Positions 8,742 through 17,535 of a stretch of 64,000 nucleotides of DNA are shown piece after piece. This DNA is from Pseudomonas sp. MWU16-30317 (GTDB lineage Bacteria > Pseudomonadota > Gammaproteobacteria > Pseudomonadales > Pseudomonadaceae): positions 248,001 through 312,000 of the forward strand of contig NZ_JAIWJA010000004.1 of assembly GCF_020515695.1 (NCBI RefSeq). The letters run 5' to 3'. Both the position numbers and the translations under genes were made by a program. The notes beneath the pieces were generated by a model. That model was not told the DNA's origin. It was given only the letters and a program-made list of their open reading frames with translations, and made no database searches. Every line of letters begins with the position of its first letter. Within the stretch, counting starts at the first letter, position 1.

Positions 8742-10072
8742 GCCGCCAATTGCACTTGGGGGCGTTCCTCATGGGCGTCGGCCATCACGCCTCAGCCTGG
8801 CGCTTGCCGGGTGCCGATCCCGCCGCGCTGACTCGCCCCAGTTATTACAAGGCACTGGCGCAGACCGCCGAACGGGGCAAGTTTGACTATGTGTTTTTCG
8901 CCGACCGCCTGGCGCTATCGGATCGTTACGGCAACGATCTGCAGGCCAGCGTGCGCTATCTCACCGGCCCGCGGCTCGACCCGGTGACCCTGCTCGGCGT
9001 GCTCGCCGGTGCCACCTCGCACATTGGCCTGGCCGCTACCGCATCGACCACCTTCAACCATCCCTTCTCCCTGGCACGGACCTTCGCCAGCCTCGACCAC
9101 CTGAGCGAGGGCCGTATCGGCTGGAACATCGTTACCTCCACCAACGACGGCGAAGCGCTGAATTTCAGCGCCGAGCCGATCCTGGAGCACGAGCTGCGCT
9201 ATCGCCGCGCCCGGGAGTTCGTCGAGCTGGCCCTCAAACTGTGGGACAGCTGGGAGGACGACGCCTTGGTCCACGACAAGCTCGATGGGCATTTCGCCGA
9301 TCCGGATCGCGTGCATTACGTCAACCACGCCGGTGAGTTCTTCGACGTCCGCGGCCCGCTGAACGTGCCTCGCTCGCCTCAGGGCCGGCCAGTATTGATT
9401 CAGGCCGGTTCCTCCGACACCGGTCAGGACTTCGCCGCCAGCGTCGCCGACGTGATCTTCACCGCCCAGCCCGATCTGCAAAAAGCCAAGGACTTTTACC
9501 GCACCGTGAATCAGCGCCTCGCCGGTCAGGGACGTGCGCCGGGGTCATTGAAAATCATGCCGGGGGTGATGCCGTTCGTGGGCAAGAGCCAGGATGAAGC
9601 CCAGGCGCGCTTCGCCGAGCTGGAAGACAACGTGCACCCGCTGGCCGGCCTGGCGCTGCTGTCCGACAGCATGAACCACGACCTCTCGATCTACCCGCTG
9701 GACGAGCCGCTGCCTGCAGTGCACAACATCCGTGGCAACCAGAGCCGCTTCAAGCTGGTCCAGGAGCTCTCGCAACGCGAAGGCCTGACCTTGCGCCAAC
9801 TGGGCAAGCGCTTTGGTGGTAGCCGCTCGCACAGGGTGCTGGCCGGCACCGCCAGCGAGATCGCCGACGACCTGGAGCAATGGTTCAGCGAGCAGGCTTG
9901 TGATGGTTTCAACATCATGCCGCCGTATCTGCCGGATGCGCTGACCGAGTTCGTCGATCAAGTGGTGCCGCAGCTGCAAAGGCGCGGACTGTTCCGCAAG
10001 GAATACACCGGCACCACGCTGCGCGAACATCTGGGCCTGGAGCGGCCTTCGAGTCAATTTGCCCAACCATGA
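8738..10072 (+). CDS. LLM-class flavin-dependent monooxygenase, NtaA/SnaA/DszA family
   Basis: This 444-residue protein fits the class-A subfamily that uses reduced FMN from a separate reductase. Features are FDYVFFADRL near residue 45, TSHIGLAATASTTFNHPFSLART near 90, the GWNIVTSTN flavin-binding segment near 130, and the terminal QRRGLFRKEYTGTTLREHLGL tail found in the family. Known members cleave C-S or C-N bonds in sulfones, sulfonates and nitrilotriacetate. The four-base overlap with the preceding SsuA-like gene supports a desulfurisation role. The substrate is unknown. No flavin reductase gene is nearby. Confidence 0.9.
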   Translation: MSRQLHLGAFLMGVGHHASAWRLPGADPAALTRPSYYKALAQTAERGKFDYVFFADRLALSDRYGNDLQASVRYLTGPRLDPVTLLGVLAGATSHIGLAATASTTFNHPFSLARTFASLDHLSEGRIGWNIVTSTNDGEALNFSAEPILEHELRYRRAREFVELALKLWDSWEDDALVHDKLDGHFADPDRVHYVNHAGEFFDVRGPLNVPRSPQGRPVLIQAGSSDTGQDFAASVADVIFTAQPDLQKAKDFYRTVNQRLAGQGRAPGSLKIMPGVMPFVGKSQDEAQARFAELEDNVHPLAGLALLSDSMNHDLSIYPLDEPLPAVHNIRGNQSRFKLVQELSQREGLTLRQLGKRFGGSRSHRVLAGTASEIADDLEQWFSEQACDGFNIMPPYLPDALTEFVDQVVPQLQRRGLFRKEYTGTTLREHLGLERPSSQFAQP

Positions 10073-10076
10073 ACAA

Positions 10077-10150
10077 CCCTGTAGCGAGGGGGTTAGTCCT
10101 CCTGCCGTCGCTGACCCCGTCCGCTCAGCGGCAGCGCTCTCGCTACAGGG
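10077..10150. repeat. Inverted repeat, 12-bp arms
   Basis: CCCTGTAGCGAG at 10077-10088 is exactly complementary in reverse to CTCGCTACAGGG at 10139-10150. It lies five bases after the monooxygenase stop. It may be a REP-like element or an mRNA 3'-end structure. There is no U-run after it. Confidence 0.6.
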
Positions 10151-10251
10151 AAGGGTTATATCCATAGACCCCACAAGCCTTGGACGATCTGCATTTTCGG
10201 CATATATATTCAATTGGATATTATCCTTTTGCATATCTATCCAGGTCCCGC

Positions 10252-11904
10252 ATGCACCCTCTTCGCCACGGTCTTACCCTCACCCTGCTCGCCAGCGCGC
10301 TGCTTGGCGGCTGCGACAAACCCGCCGCCCCAGCCGCCACTGCGCAAGCGTCCACCGAAGCGGCCAAGCCCCATGCAGGCGGCGATGTGTCGTGGGGAAT
10401 CACCACGGAACCGGTGTGCTTCGACCCGCACCGCTCCGGGCAGCAGAACGCCTTTATCATCATCCGCAACTACGTCGATTCGCTGATCGGCAAGCAGGCC
10501 GACGGCAGCTTCGCACCGTGGCTGGCCAAGAGCTGGAACATTTCCCCGGACGGCCTGCAATATACCTTCGTGCTGCGTGACGACGTGACCTTCACTGATG
10601 GCGAGCCCTTCAATGCCGAGGCGGTGAAAGCCAACCTCGACTACATCAAGGACCCGAGACACACCGCCATCGCCGCTTGGTTCCTCGAGTACTACGACCA
10701 TACCGAGGTCGTCAACGACCACGAAGTGAAGATCGTCCTCTCGCGTCCGGATTCAGCGATGCTCGAATCGTTGTCCAGCGTCAAACTCGGCTTCCTTGCG
10801 CCCAAGACCCTCGACAGCGCGACCGACTCCTGCGCCGGTGGCCCTGGGCTGGTCGGCACCGGGCCGTTCATCTTCCAGAACTACCAGCGCGGCCAGACTG
10901 CCCGCTTCGTCAAGAACCCTGACTACAACTGGGGTCCGGCCTACGCCAAGCACACTGGCGCCGCCTACCTGGACTCGGTGACCTACCGCTTCATCCCCGA
11001 ATATGCAGTGCGTGCCGGCGCCTTGAGCTCCGGTCAGGTCGACTTGATCGAGGGCGTGCAGCCCACCGACATCTCGCTGTTCAAGGACGCCAAGGGCTTT
11101 CAGTATCTGGTCGGCCCGTCGGCGGAAACGTCTTTCACTCTGAACATCAACTACACCCACGGCGTCGCTACCGACGTGCGCGTACGCCAGGCACTGCGCG
11201 ATGGTTTCGATGTCGATGCGCTGGTGAAGAGCCTGTACCTGGGCACGGTTCCCCGCGCGTGGTCCAATATCGGCCCCGACAACCCGGCCTACAACAAAGC
11301 GCTGGCAGGTACCTGGGGCAACAAGATCGACGCCGCCAACAAGCTCCTCGACGACGCCGGCTGGACCGGCCGCGATGCCGAGGGCTACCGCACCAAGGAC
11401 GGCGAGCGCTTGCGCATCGAAGTCGGCTTCCCGCAGCCCTTCGTGCGTGACAACCGCGACGTGCTGATCCAGTCGATTCAGGCTGCGGTGAAGAAGAACA
11501 TCGGCTTCGACCTCGACCTCAAGATCACCACCGGCGGCGACTGGGCCAAGCGTCGGGTCGATGGCACCTGGAGCATCTACCCCAACACGCTCAACCCGTC
11601 CGACACCGCCCTGTCGCTGCGCGATGTGCTCGGCAGTCCGGGTTTCTATAGCGGCGTGCGGGACAAGGCGGATCCGCTGATTCTGGATTTGATCGCCAAG
11701 GCGCGAGCCACTTCGGACCTAAAGGCTCGGCAGCCGATTCTGGACAGCATCCAGCAGCGCGCGGTGGACCAGGCCTATCTGATACCGCTGTTTGCGCCGA
11801 GTTATCAGATTGCAGCGAAAGATACGCTGCACGGGTTGGGGTTCGAGGCGCAGCTGGATTCGCCTTCCAATTTGTATGATGCGTGGGTGAGTCCGGCGAA
11901 GTAA
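10252..11904 (+). CDS. ABC transporter family-5 (peptide/nickel-type) solute-binding lipoprotein
   Basis: The protein is 550 residues. The ATG at 10252 gives a lipoprotein signal with lipobox LGGC; upstream in-frame starts would add non-signal sequence. The mature part matches SBP family 5: GGDVSWGITTEPVCFDPH, then LAKSWNISPDGLQYTFVLRDDVTFTDGEPF near residue 90, and DVRVRQALRDGFDVDALV near 305. No permease or ATPase genes follow, so it is an orphan that must share a transporter. An AT-rich block at 10198-10240 probably holds its promoter. The neighbours suggest a sulfur-containing ligand, but peptides or other solutes are equally possible. Confidence 0.88.
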   Translation: MHPLRHGLTLTLLASALLGGCDKPAAPAATAQASTEAAKPHAGGDVSWGITTEPVCFDPHRSGQQNAFIIIRNYVDSLIGKQADGSFAPWLAKSWNISPDGLQYTFVLRDDVTFTDGEPFNAEAVKANLDYIKDPRHTAIAAWFLEYYDHTEVVNDHEVKIVLSRPDSAMLESLSSVKLGFLAPKTLDSATDSCAGGPGLVGTGPFIFQNYQRGQTARFVKNPDYNWGPAYAKHTGAAYLDSVTYRFIPEYAVRAGALSSGQVDLIEGVQPTDISLFKDAKGFQYLVGPSAETSFTLNINYTHGVATDVRVRQALRDGFDVDALVKSLYLGTVPRAWSNIGPDNPAYNKALAGTWGNKIDAANKLLDDAGWTGRDAEGYRTKDGERLRIEVGFPQPFVRDNRDVLIQSIQAAVKKNIGFDLDLKITTGGDWAKRRVDGTWSIYPNTLNPSDTALSLRDVLGSPGFYSGVRDKADPLILDLIAKARATSDLKARQPILDSIQQRAVDQAYLIPLFAPSYQIAAKDTLHGLGFEAQLDSPSNLYDAWVSPAK

Positions 11905-11963
11905 TCCGAGTCTACGGTCAGGCGCAAGCCCCACAGGTGCATGACTCATGAAGGGTGTGCACC

Positions 11964-11993
11964 GTGGGAGCAAAGCTTGCTCGCGAACAGGCC
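11964..11993. repeat. REP palindrome
   Basis: A single REP copy with core GTGGGAGCAAAGCTTGCTCG lies between convergent genes. Confidence 0.8.
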
Positions 11994-12034
11994 AGCCGAC
12001 TCACCGCAGAGGTATCACGATCAACCGCAGCGGA

Positions 12035-12772
12035 TCAAAAAGACTCCTTGTACGGCCGCAGATCCAGCTCCTGTGTCCAGGCACTGCGCGGCTGCGAATG
12101 CAGATACCAATACGCTTCGGCGATATCCTCAAGCCGCAACGCGCCCTCCTCGCCCAGCGCCTGCAACCGCTGCGGGGCACGGCTGCGCACCCGCTCACCA
12201 TCGATGCTGCCATCGATTACCACATGGGCAACGTGCACATTCTGCGGCCCGAACTCGCGGGCGAAACTTTGGCTCAACGAGCGCAATCCAGCCTTGGCCG
12301 CCGCAAAGGCCGCGAACGGCGGCTTGCCGCGCAACGACGCAGTAGCGCCAGTAAACAACAGACTCCCACCACCGTTTTTCAACAGCGCGCGAGTCGATTC
12401 GCGAGCGAACAGAAAGCCACCGAAGGTCGACGCCCGCCAAGTTTGTTCGAATAATTCGGCGCTCAACTCCAGGCTCGGTGCAGACACCGAATTGCCCACG
12501 TTGAAGATCGCTACCCGCAGCGTGCCGAACGCTTCAAGGCGCTCGACAGCCGCGACGATATCCGCCTCGCTGCCCGCATCGCCCGGCAGTGCCAGAGCGA
12601 CACCGCCCTGGGCTTCAATATCGGCCACCACAGCCTGCAGTTTGTCGGGACTGCGGCCACTCACCGCAACGCGATAGCCACCGGCCGAAAAACGCCGCGC
12701 CAGCGCCGCGCCCAGCCCTTCAACCGCACCGACACCGGTGATCCAGACGACCCCTTCGGCACCTGTAGACAT
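12035..12772 (-). CDS. SDR-family oxidoreductase with Phe in place of the catalytic Tyr
   Basis: This 245-residue protein has an N-terminal dinucleotide-binding segment WITGVGAVEGLGAALARRF, which carries a longer glycine loop than the classical TGxxxGIG. At the active site the sequence reads FAAFAAAKAG, so the Lys of YxxxK is kept but the Tyr position is Phe. The C-terminus lacks the usual GG-x-x-x-DGG ending and instead ends in ELDLRPYKESF. It is a monocistronic minus-strand gene flanked by a REP. It may be a weak or specialised reductase, or a member of an SDR branch with altered chemistry. I cannot assign a substrate. Confidence 0.8.
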   Translation of the reverse strand: MSTGAEGVVWITGVGAVEGLGAALARRFSAGGYRVAVSGRSPDKLQAVVADIEAQGGVALALPGDAGSEADIVAAVERLEAFGTLRVAIFNVGNSVSAPSLELSAELFEQTWRASTFGGFLFARESTRALLKNGGGSLLFTGATASLRGKPPFAAFAAAKAGLRSLSQSFAREFGPQNVHVAHVVIDGSIDGERVRSRAPQRLQALGEEGALRLEDIAEAYWYLHSQPRSAWTQELDLRPYKESF

Positions 12773-12988
12773 GGAATTTTTCCTGTAAGAAAGACAGATG
12801 TTCCACTCTACTGATTACGCTTGAGCCAGCCCTAGAACTTCGCACGCTAAGGATATAGCCGGGACGATCGGATACCTGCAGACGGGCAAGGTGGCTGTAT
12901 GGCGTTTTATCCATCGATCTGTATCTGACGCTCGTCGCTGCAGTCTCCTACTATCGCTTGCCACGACCGGACACAGGCAGGGATCAAG

Positions 12989-13471
12989 ATGGCAGACGAC
13001 ATCGAACGGGCAGGTTGGACTTGTAGATCGCTCACACCAGACGACCTGGAAATGATCTGCGAACACCGCGAGCATATGTTCCTCGAAGCCGGTGGCGATC
13101 CTGAGACACTGAAAATCATGACCGAGCACTTTCGCCCGTGGCTACAACCGCGGCTCGCCGATGGCCGCTACTACGGCTTCGCCCTGCTCGACGCCGATCG
13201 CCCCATCGCCGCCATCGGCCTGATGAGCATCGACTGGCCGCCGCACCCTTCCCATCCCACTGATGACCGGCGCGGCTATGTGCTCAACGTCTTCGTCGAA
13301 CCCAGCCACCGCCGTCGCGGCCTGGCGTCGGCATTGATGCAACTGGCCGATGCCGAGTTCAAACGCCGGGGATTGAGCTTCGCGATACTCCACGCGACGC
13401 AGGTCGGCAAACCGGTGTATGAGCGGTTGGGGTGGAAGGGTACGTCGGAGATGGCGAAGGTCATTGCCTGA
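12989..13471 (+). CDS. GNAT-family N-acetyltransferase
   Basis: This 160-residue protein has the GNAT acetyl-CoA site: VLNVFVEPSHRRRGLASALM (motif A with RRRGLA, about residues 92-111) followed by a motif-B-like VYERLGW near residue 148. The length fits a single GNAT domain. It stands alone, with its start 216 bases after the divergent SDR start. The acceptor substrate cannot be read from the sequence. Confidence 0.88.
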   Translation: MADDIERAGWTCRSLTPDDLEMICEHREHMFLEAGGDPETLKIMTEHFRPWLQPRLADGRYYGFALLDADRPIAAIGLMSIDWPPHPSHPTDDRRGYVLNVFVEPSHRRRGLASALMQLADAEFKRRGLSFAILHATQVGKPVYERLGWKGTSEMAKVIA

Positions 13472-13550
13472 TTCAACCACCGCCATCCATCACGATAAGT
13501 CGAGTTTGCCCCGTCAGCATGCGCGCGGTTAACCGTCGGCCGGAATTCGA

Positions 13551-14093
13551 TTACCGCACCGGCGCCGCACTGAACTGCCCTTTCTCCAACGACCGCGCAT
13601 CATTGCCCGTCGCATCCCGTGCATCCAGGTCGGCGCCCTTCGCCGCCAGCGCATCGAGAATATCCTTGCGCTGAAACAACGCCGCGTACATCGCCGCAGT
13701 CTGCCCAGAGCCATTGCGCTCGTCCACCGCGCAATCGGCATTCATCAGCCGGTGCGCGATGCTCAGCTCGCCCTTGAAAATCGCCCCCATCAACGCCGTG
13801 TTGCCGCGTTTGTCCTGGCTGCACGGATTGGCGCCCGCGTGCAGCAACTGCTCCACTGCGGCCTGCTGGCCGTGGTAGGCGGCAAGGATCAGCGCGGTGT
13901 AGCCGTTTTCATCACGGGTATCGAGGTCGTAGTGGGCATCGATAAAGACCCCCAGGCGATCGGTGCTGCCCTCGCGGGCGGCTTCGAAATACAGGGCCTG
14001 GAGTTGTTGGCGGGTATCGCCCGCCGGCGCGTCGTCGGCAAAAGCGCTAGACGCCATCAGGCCCACGAACAGGAAAAAAATCAGATCACGCAT
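13551..14093 (-). CDS. ankB: Periplasmic ankyrin-repeat protein following catalase
   Basis: The 180-residue protein has a signal peptide (IFFLFVGLMASSAFA) and about three ankyrin repeats from residue 55, marked by NGYTALILAAYHGQQAAVEQLLHAGA, RGNTALMGAIFKGE and SGQTAAMYAALFQRKDI. It lies 62 bases downstream of the periplasmic catalase gene in the same direction. In P. aeruginosa the katB-ankB pair is co-transcribed and AnkB supports full catalase activity. The same role is inferred here from order and sequence. Confidence 0.88.
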   Translation of the reverse strand: MRDLIFFLFVGLMASSAFADDAPAGDTRQQLQALYFEAAREGSTDRLGVFIDAHYDLDTRDENGYTALILAAYHGQQAAVEQLLHAGANPCSQDKRGNTALMGAIFKGELSIAHRLMNADCAVDERNGSGQTAAMYAALFQRKDILDALAAKGADLDARDATGNDARSLEKGQFSAAPVR

Positions 14094-14155
14094 GGCACAT
14101 CCCTCACTCGCATTGCGGTCACCGGCCGCGCGATTGCGGCCGGTGACCCCACAGG

Positions 14156-15682
14156 TCAGTCCTGCAGACTGGCGGCCAGTTGCTTGACCTTGGCCAGGTC
14201 GCCTTTGGCGACTTTGGTCACACCCGTGCCATAGGCGGGATCGGCCTTGTACAGGTACGAGAGCATGATGTTCTTGCTCTCGGCATCGGTGTCGGCCAAC
14301 GACTCGCCGAAGCTGTTGATCAGATCCTGTTGCTCCTTGGGCGAGTAAGAGCGATACAGATCACCGGCCTGCTTGAAGTTCTGCTCGCGCTGGATCTTCG
14401 CCTGCTGGGTCTTGCCGCTGACGGCCATCTGACTGTAGCGCGCGCTGTCGTCGGCCGGGCGCGGATTCAGGCGGCTGGGCTCGTAGTTGACGCCCGTGGT
14501 GGTGTGACCCGTGTTCAGCGCGCCGTCCTGGTTGCCGTTATTGACCGCCACCAAGGGGCGATTGATAGGCAGGTTCATGCCGTTGGCGCCCAGGCGATAC
14601 ATCTGCGTATCGGCGTAGGAGAACACCCTGCCCTGCAGCAGGCGATCCTCGGACGGCTCGATGCCCGGCACGACGTTGGCTGGCGACATGGCCACCTGTT
14701 CGGTTTCCTGGAAGAAATTGTCGACGTTCTTGTTCAGCACCAGTTGGCCGATCTTCTGCTCAGGTACGTCGGGCCAGATCTTGGTGGCATCCAGCGGGTC
14801 GAAGGCGAACTTGGCCAGGTCTTCAGGCTTGAGCACCTGGATGTACAGGTCCCACTTGGGGAAATCGCCTTTGTTGATGGCGCCCACCAGGTCGTGGGTC
14901 AGGTGCGCGTAGTCCTTGCCCTGGGTTTGTACCACCTGGGCAGGGTCGAGGTTTTTCAGGCCTTGCAGGCTCTTCCAGTGAAATTTCACGTAGTGCACTT
15001 CGCCCTTGGCGTTCACCAATTTGTAGGCGTGTACGCCATTGCCATCCATGAAGCGATAGCTGGCAGGCGTCCCCTCGTTGGAGTACAGCAGGGTCAGAGT
15101 GCGGGTGGCTTCAGGTACGTGAGAGAAGAAATCGAACCGGCGCGAATCGTCATCCAGGTTGGTGCGCGGATCGGGTTTGAAGGCGTGAACCATGTCCGGA
15201 AACTTGATCGCGTCGCGGATGAAGAAGGTCGGGAAGTTGTTGCCGACCAGGTCCCAGTTACCGTCAGCGGTATAGAACTTGGTGGCGAAGCCGCGCGGGT
15301 CACGCAGGGTTTCGGGTGAATGGTTGCCGTGAACCACCGACGAGAAGCGCACGAAGACCGGGGTATGGGTGCCAGGGGTGAACACCTTGGCCTTGCTCAA
15401 ATCGCTGATGTTGCTGGAGGCGACGAACTCGCCGTGCACGCCAGTGCCGCGGGCATGCACCACGCGCTCCGGGATGCGCTCGCGGTCGAAGCGCTGCAGC
15501 TTTTGCAACAGTTGCACGTCTTGCAGCATGACTGGCCCATTGGCGCCGGCGGTCTGCGAGTTCTGGTTGTCGCCGACGGCGGCGCCATTATCACGGGTCA
15601 ACGTGTCAGCGAAGGCTGACGAAAAGAGCATGCTCAACGCCAGCACGCTGACCGCGTGACCGGAAAAAGTAGTTGTTTTCAT
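14156..15682 (-). CDS. katB: Periplasmic monofunctional catalase KatB
   Basis: The 508-residue haem catalase has a Sec signal peptide (VSVLALSMLFSSAFA). The distal His is in ERVVHARGTG near residue 65, the distal Asn region reads WDLVGNNFPTFFIRDA near 140, and the proximal-Tyr motif is RVFSYADTQ near 345. The length fits small-subunit clade-3 catalases. I placed the start at 15682 rather than the in-frame ATG at 15697, because GAGGG (minus strand) sits eight bases ahead of 15682 and the upstream ATG is inside that element. The ankB-like gene follows. Regulation by peroxide is likely: see the hairpin and OxyR-like site upstream. Confidence 0.93.
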   Translation of the reverse strand: MKTTTFSGHAVSVLALSMLFSSAFADTLTRDNGAAVGDNQNSQTAGANGPVMLQDVQLLQKLQRFDRERIPERVVHARGTGVHGEFVASSNISDLSKAKVFTPGTHTPVFVRFSSVVHGNHSPETLRDPRGFATKFYTADGNWDLVGNNFPTFFIRDAIKFPDMVHAFKPDPRTNLDDDSRRFDFFSHVPEATRTLTLLYSNEGTPASYRFMDGNGVHAYKLVNAKGEVHYVKFHWKSLQGLKNLDPAQVVQTQGKDYAHLTHDLVGAINKGDFPKWDLYIQVLKPEDLAKFAFDPLDATKIWPDVPEQKIGQLVLNKNVDNFFQETEQVAMSPANVVPGIEPSEDRLLQGRVFSYADTQMYRLGANGMNLPINRPLVAVNNGNQDGALNTGHTTTGVNYEPSRLNPRPADDSARYSQMAVSGKTQQAKIQREQNFKQAGDLYRSYSPKEQQDLINSFGESLADTDAESKNIMLSYLYKADPAYGTGVTKVAKGDLAKVKQLAASLQD

Positions 15683-15690
15683 TAGGAAAT

Positions 15691-15724
15691 CCCTCATGGA
15701 TCTTATGGTTTGAGTCCATGAGGG
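15691..15724 (-). promoter_or_regulatory. Hairpin in the katB leader that contains the ribosome-binding site
   Basis: CCCTCATGGA (15691-15700) and TCCATGAGGG (15715-15724) are perfect 10-base inverted arms around a 14-base loop. In the minus-strand transcript the 3' arm holds GAGGG, the only good Shine-Dalgarno for the chosen katB start, so pairing would hide it. This suggests control of translation. Confidence 0.6.
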
Positions 15725-15749
15725 TAACCACGCCGAGCGCTGTACCTAA

Positions 15750-15786
15750 ATTGCTTGAGCCTATGGGCTCGATTGAAAGATATGCG
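15750..15786 (-). promoter_or_regulatory. Possible OxyR-type site upstream of katB
   Basis: The plus strand reads ATTG-N7-CTAT-N7-ATTG-N7-TGCG from 15750, which follows the spacing of the OxyR consensus ATAG-N7-CTAT-N7-ATAG-N7-CTAT. Three of the four quartets match closely and the fourth does not. It lies about 70-100 bases before the katB start. katB is a known OxyR target in Pseudomonas. The site itself is a weak match. Confidence 0.3.
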
Positions 15787-15866
15787 GCGCCACGCGGGAA
15801 CTTGATCTGCGGATCATGGTTCGCGCGCGTCATCCGGCACGGTAACGGTTGCTCGCAGCGACTCAC

Positions 15867-17192
15867 TCACGGGAAAAAGCGATTCGCCGGCCGCGGCAAC
15901 CCGAGATTCTCGCGCAACGTCTTGCCCTCATACTCACGCCTGAAAATCCCCCGCCCTTGCAGCTCGGGAATCACCTTGGCGACGAAATCGTCCAGGCCAC
16001 CGGGCAACCACGGGAACATGATGTTGAAGCCGTCGCTGCCTCGCCCTTCCAGCCAGCCTTCCATCTCGTCGGCGATGCTGTTGGCAGTGCCAACGAAACT
16101 CAGCCCCGCATAGCCACCCAGGCGCTGCGCCAACTGGCGCACGGTCAACTTCTCGCGGTCGGCAAGCGCCAGTACCCGCTGTTGCGAGCTCTTGCTCTGG
16201 TTGGTCTCCGGGATCGACGGCAGATAGCCGTCCAGGTCGAACTTGCTGGCATCCACCCCCAGGGACACCGACAGCGAAGCTATAGCGCTCTGCTCGTGCA
16301 CCAGGCTGTCCAGATGCGCACGGGTACGCCGTGCCTCCTCGAGCGTATCGCCCACCACCACGAAGGCCGCGGGCAGAATTTTCATGTGCTCGGGATCGCG
16401 CCCGAAGGCCGGCATGCGGCCTTTGACGTCGGCGTAGAACGCCTGCCCCTCCTCCAGCGTGCCGTGGGCGGCGAAGATCACCTCGGCTGTTTGCGCGGCC
16501 AGTTGCCGGCCGGGCTCGGAAGCGCCTGCCTGGACAATCACCGGCCAGCCCTGGGGCGGCCTGGCGATGTGCAGCGGGCCGCGCACCGAGAGGTACTCGC
16601 CCTTGTGGTCGAGGGTGTGCAGCTTGTCGGGGTCGAAGAAGATACCGCTGTCGGCATCGCGCACGAAAGCGTCATCGGCCCAGCTGTCCCACAGCCCGGT
16701 GACCACGTCATAGAACTCCCGTGCGCGGGCATAGCGCTCGTCATGGGCGCGATGCTCAGTGAGGCCGAAGTTGAGTGCCGCGTCCGGGTTGGAGGTGGTG
16801 ACGATGTTCCAGCCGGCGCGGCCGTTGCTCAGGTGATCCAGCGAGGCGAAACGCCGAGCGATATGGAACGGCTCGTCGAAGGTGGTCGAGGCGGTAGCGA
16901 TCAGGCCGATGTGGTCGGTGGCCTGGCTCAGGGCCGAGAGCAATGTGAAGGGTTCGAACGAGGTCGCGGTGTGGCTGCGCTTGAGAGCCTCGATAGGCAT
17001 GTTCAGCAAGGCCAGATGATCGGCCATGAAGAAGGCATCGAAGCGGGCGCGCTCAAGCGTCTGCGCCAGGCGCTTGAGGCGCGAGAAATTGAAGTTGGCA
17101 TCGGCCCAGGCACCGGGGTAGCGCCAGGCGCCGGTATGGATGCTGACCGGACGCATGAAGGCGCCGAGTTTGAGTTGACGGGAAGTGCTCAT
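15867..17192 (-). CDS. LLM-class flavin-dependent monooxygenase, NtaA/SnaA/DszA family
   Basis: This 441-residue protein is a paralogue of the enzyme at 8738. It shows FDAFFMADHLALL near residue 50, TDHIGLIATASTTFDEPFHIARRFASLDHLS near 95, GWNIVTTSNPDAALNFG near 135, and the family tail LQGRGIFRREYEGKTLRENLGL. The start at 17192 has AAGGGG ahead and removes a non-homologous 20-residue extension. It is transcribed away from a tauABC-like operon and is probably its enzymatic partner. FMNH2 must come from a reductase encoded elsewhere. The substrate is unknown. Confidence 0.9.
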   Translation of the reverse strand: MSTSRQLKLGAFMRPVSIHTGAWRYPGAWADANFNFSRLKRLAQTLERARFDAFFMADHLALLNMPIEALKRSHTATSFEPFTLLSALSQATDHIGLIATASTTFDEPFHIARRFASLDHLSNGRAGWNIVTTSNPDAALNFGLTEHRAHDERYARAREFYDVVTGLWDSWADDAFVRDADSGIFFDPDKLHTLDHKGEYLSVRGPLHIARPPQGWPVIVQAGASEPGRQLAAQTAEVIFAAHGTLEEGQAFYADVKGRMPAFGRDPEHMKILPAAFVVVGDTLEEARRTRAHLDSLVHEQSAIASLSVSLGVDASKFDLDGYLPSIPETNQSKSSQQRVLALADREKLTVRQLAQRLGGYAGLSFVGTANSIADEMEGWLEGRGSDGFNIMFPWLPGGLDDFVAKVIPELQGRGIFRREYEGKTLRENLGLPRPANRFFP

Positions 17193-17304
17193 GGCATTGG
17201 CCCCTTGATGGTCAAAGGGCCTAGCATCGACCATGCAGGCGGGTTGGTCCAATAACCAATGGTCTATGCATAGAAGATTTCATGATAGGCGTGGAGAGGC
17301 GACT

Positions 17305-17382
17305 GGCCCCTTCGCAGGCAAGCCTGGCTCCTACGTTAGTGCATGATGCACATGTGGGAGCCAGGCTGCCCGCGAAGAGGCC
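17305..17382. repeat. Opposed pair of REP palindromes
   Basis: CTTCGCAGGCAAGCCTGGCTC (inverse) and GTGGGAGCCAGGCTGCCCGC (direct) are separated by about 20 bases between the divergent monooxygenase and tauA-like genes. They form a small BIME-like unit. Confidence 0.8.
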
Positions 17383-17535
17383 GAACCTGCCCAATGCCGA
17401 TATACACGCTAACCTTATCCCTCCAACCACAACCAATCTGCCGCCGATATATGGATATGCAGTTAAATTATTGGATTTACCTTTTTTAGATCAAATAGAT
17501 TTATGCCATTCCGAAACACACAAGGCCTATCGCAC

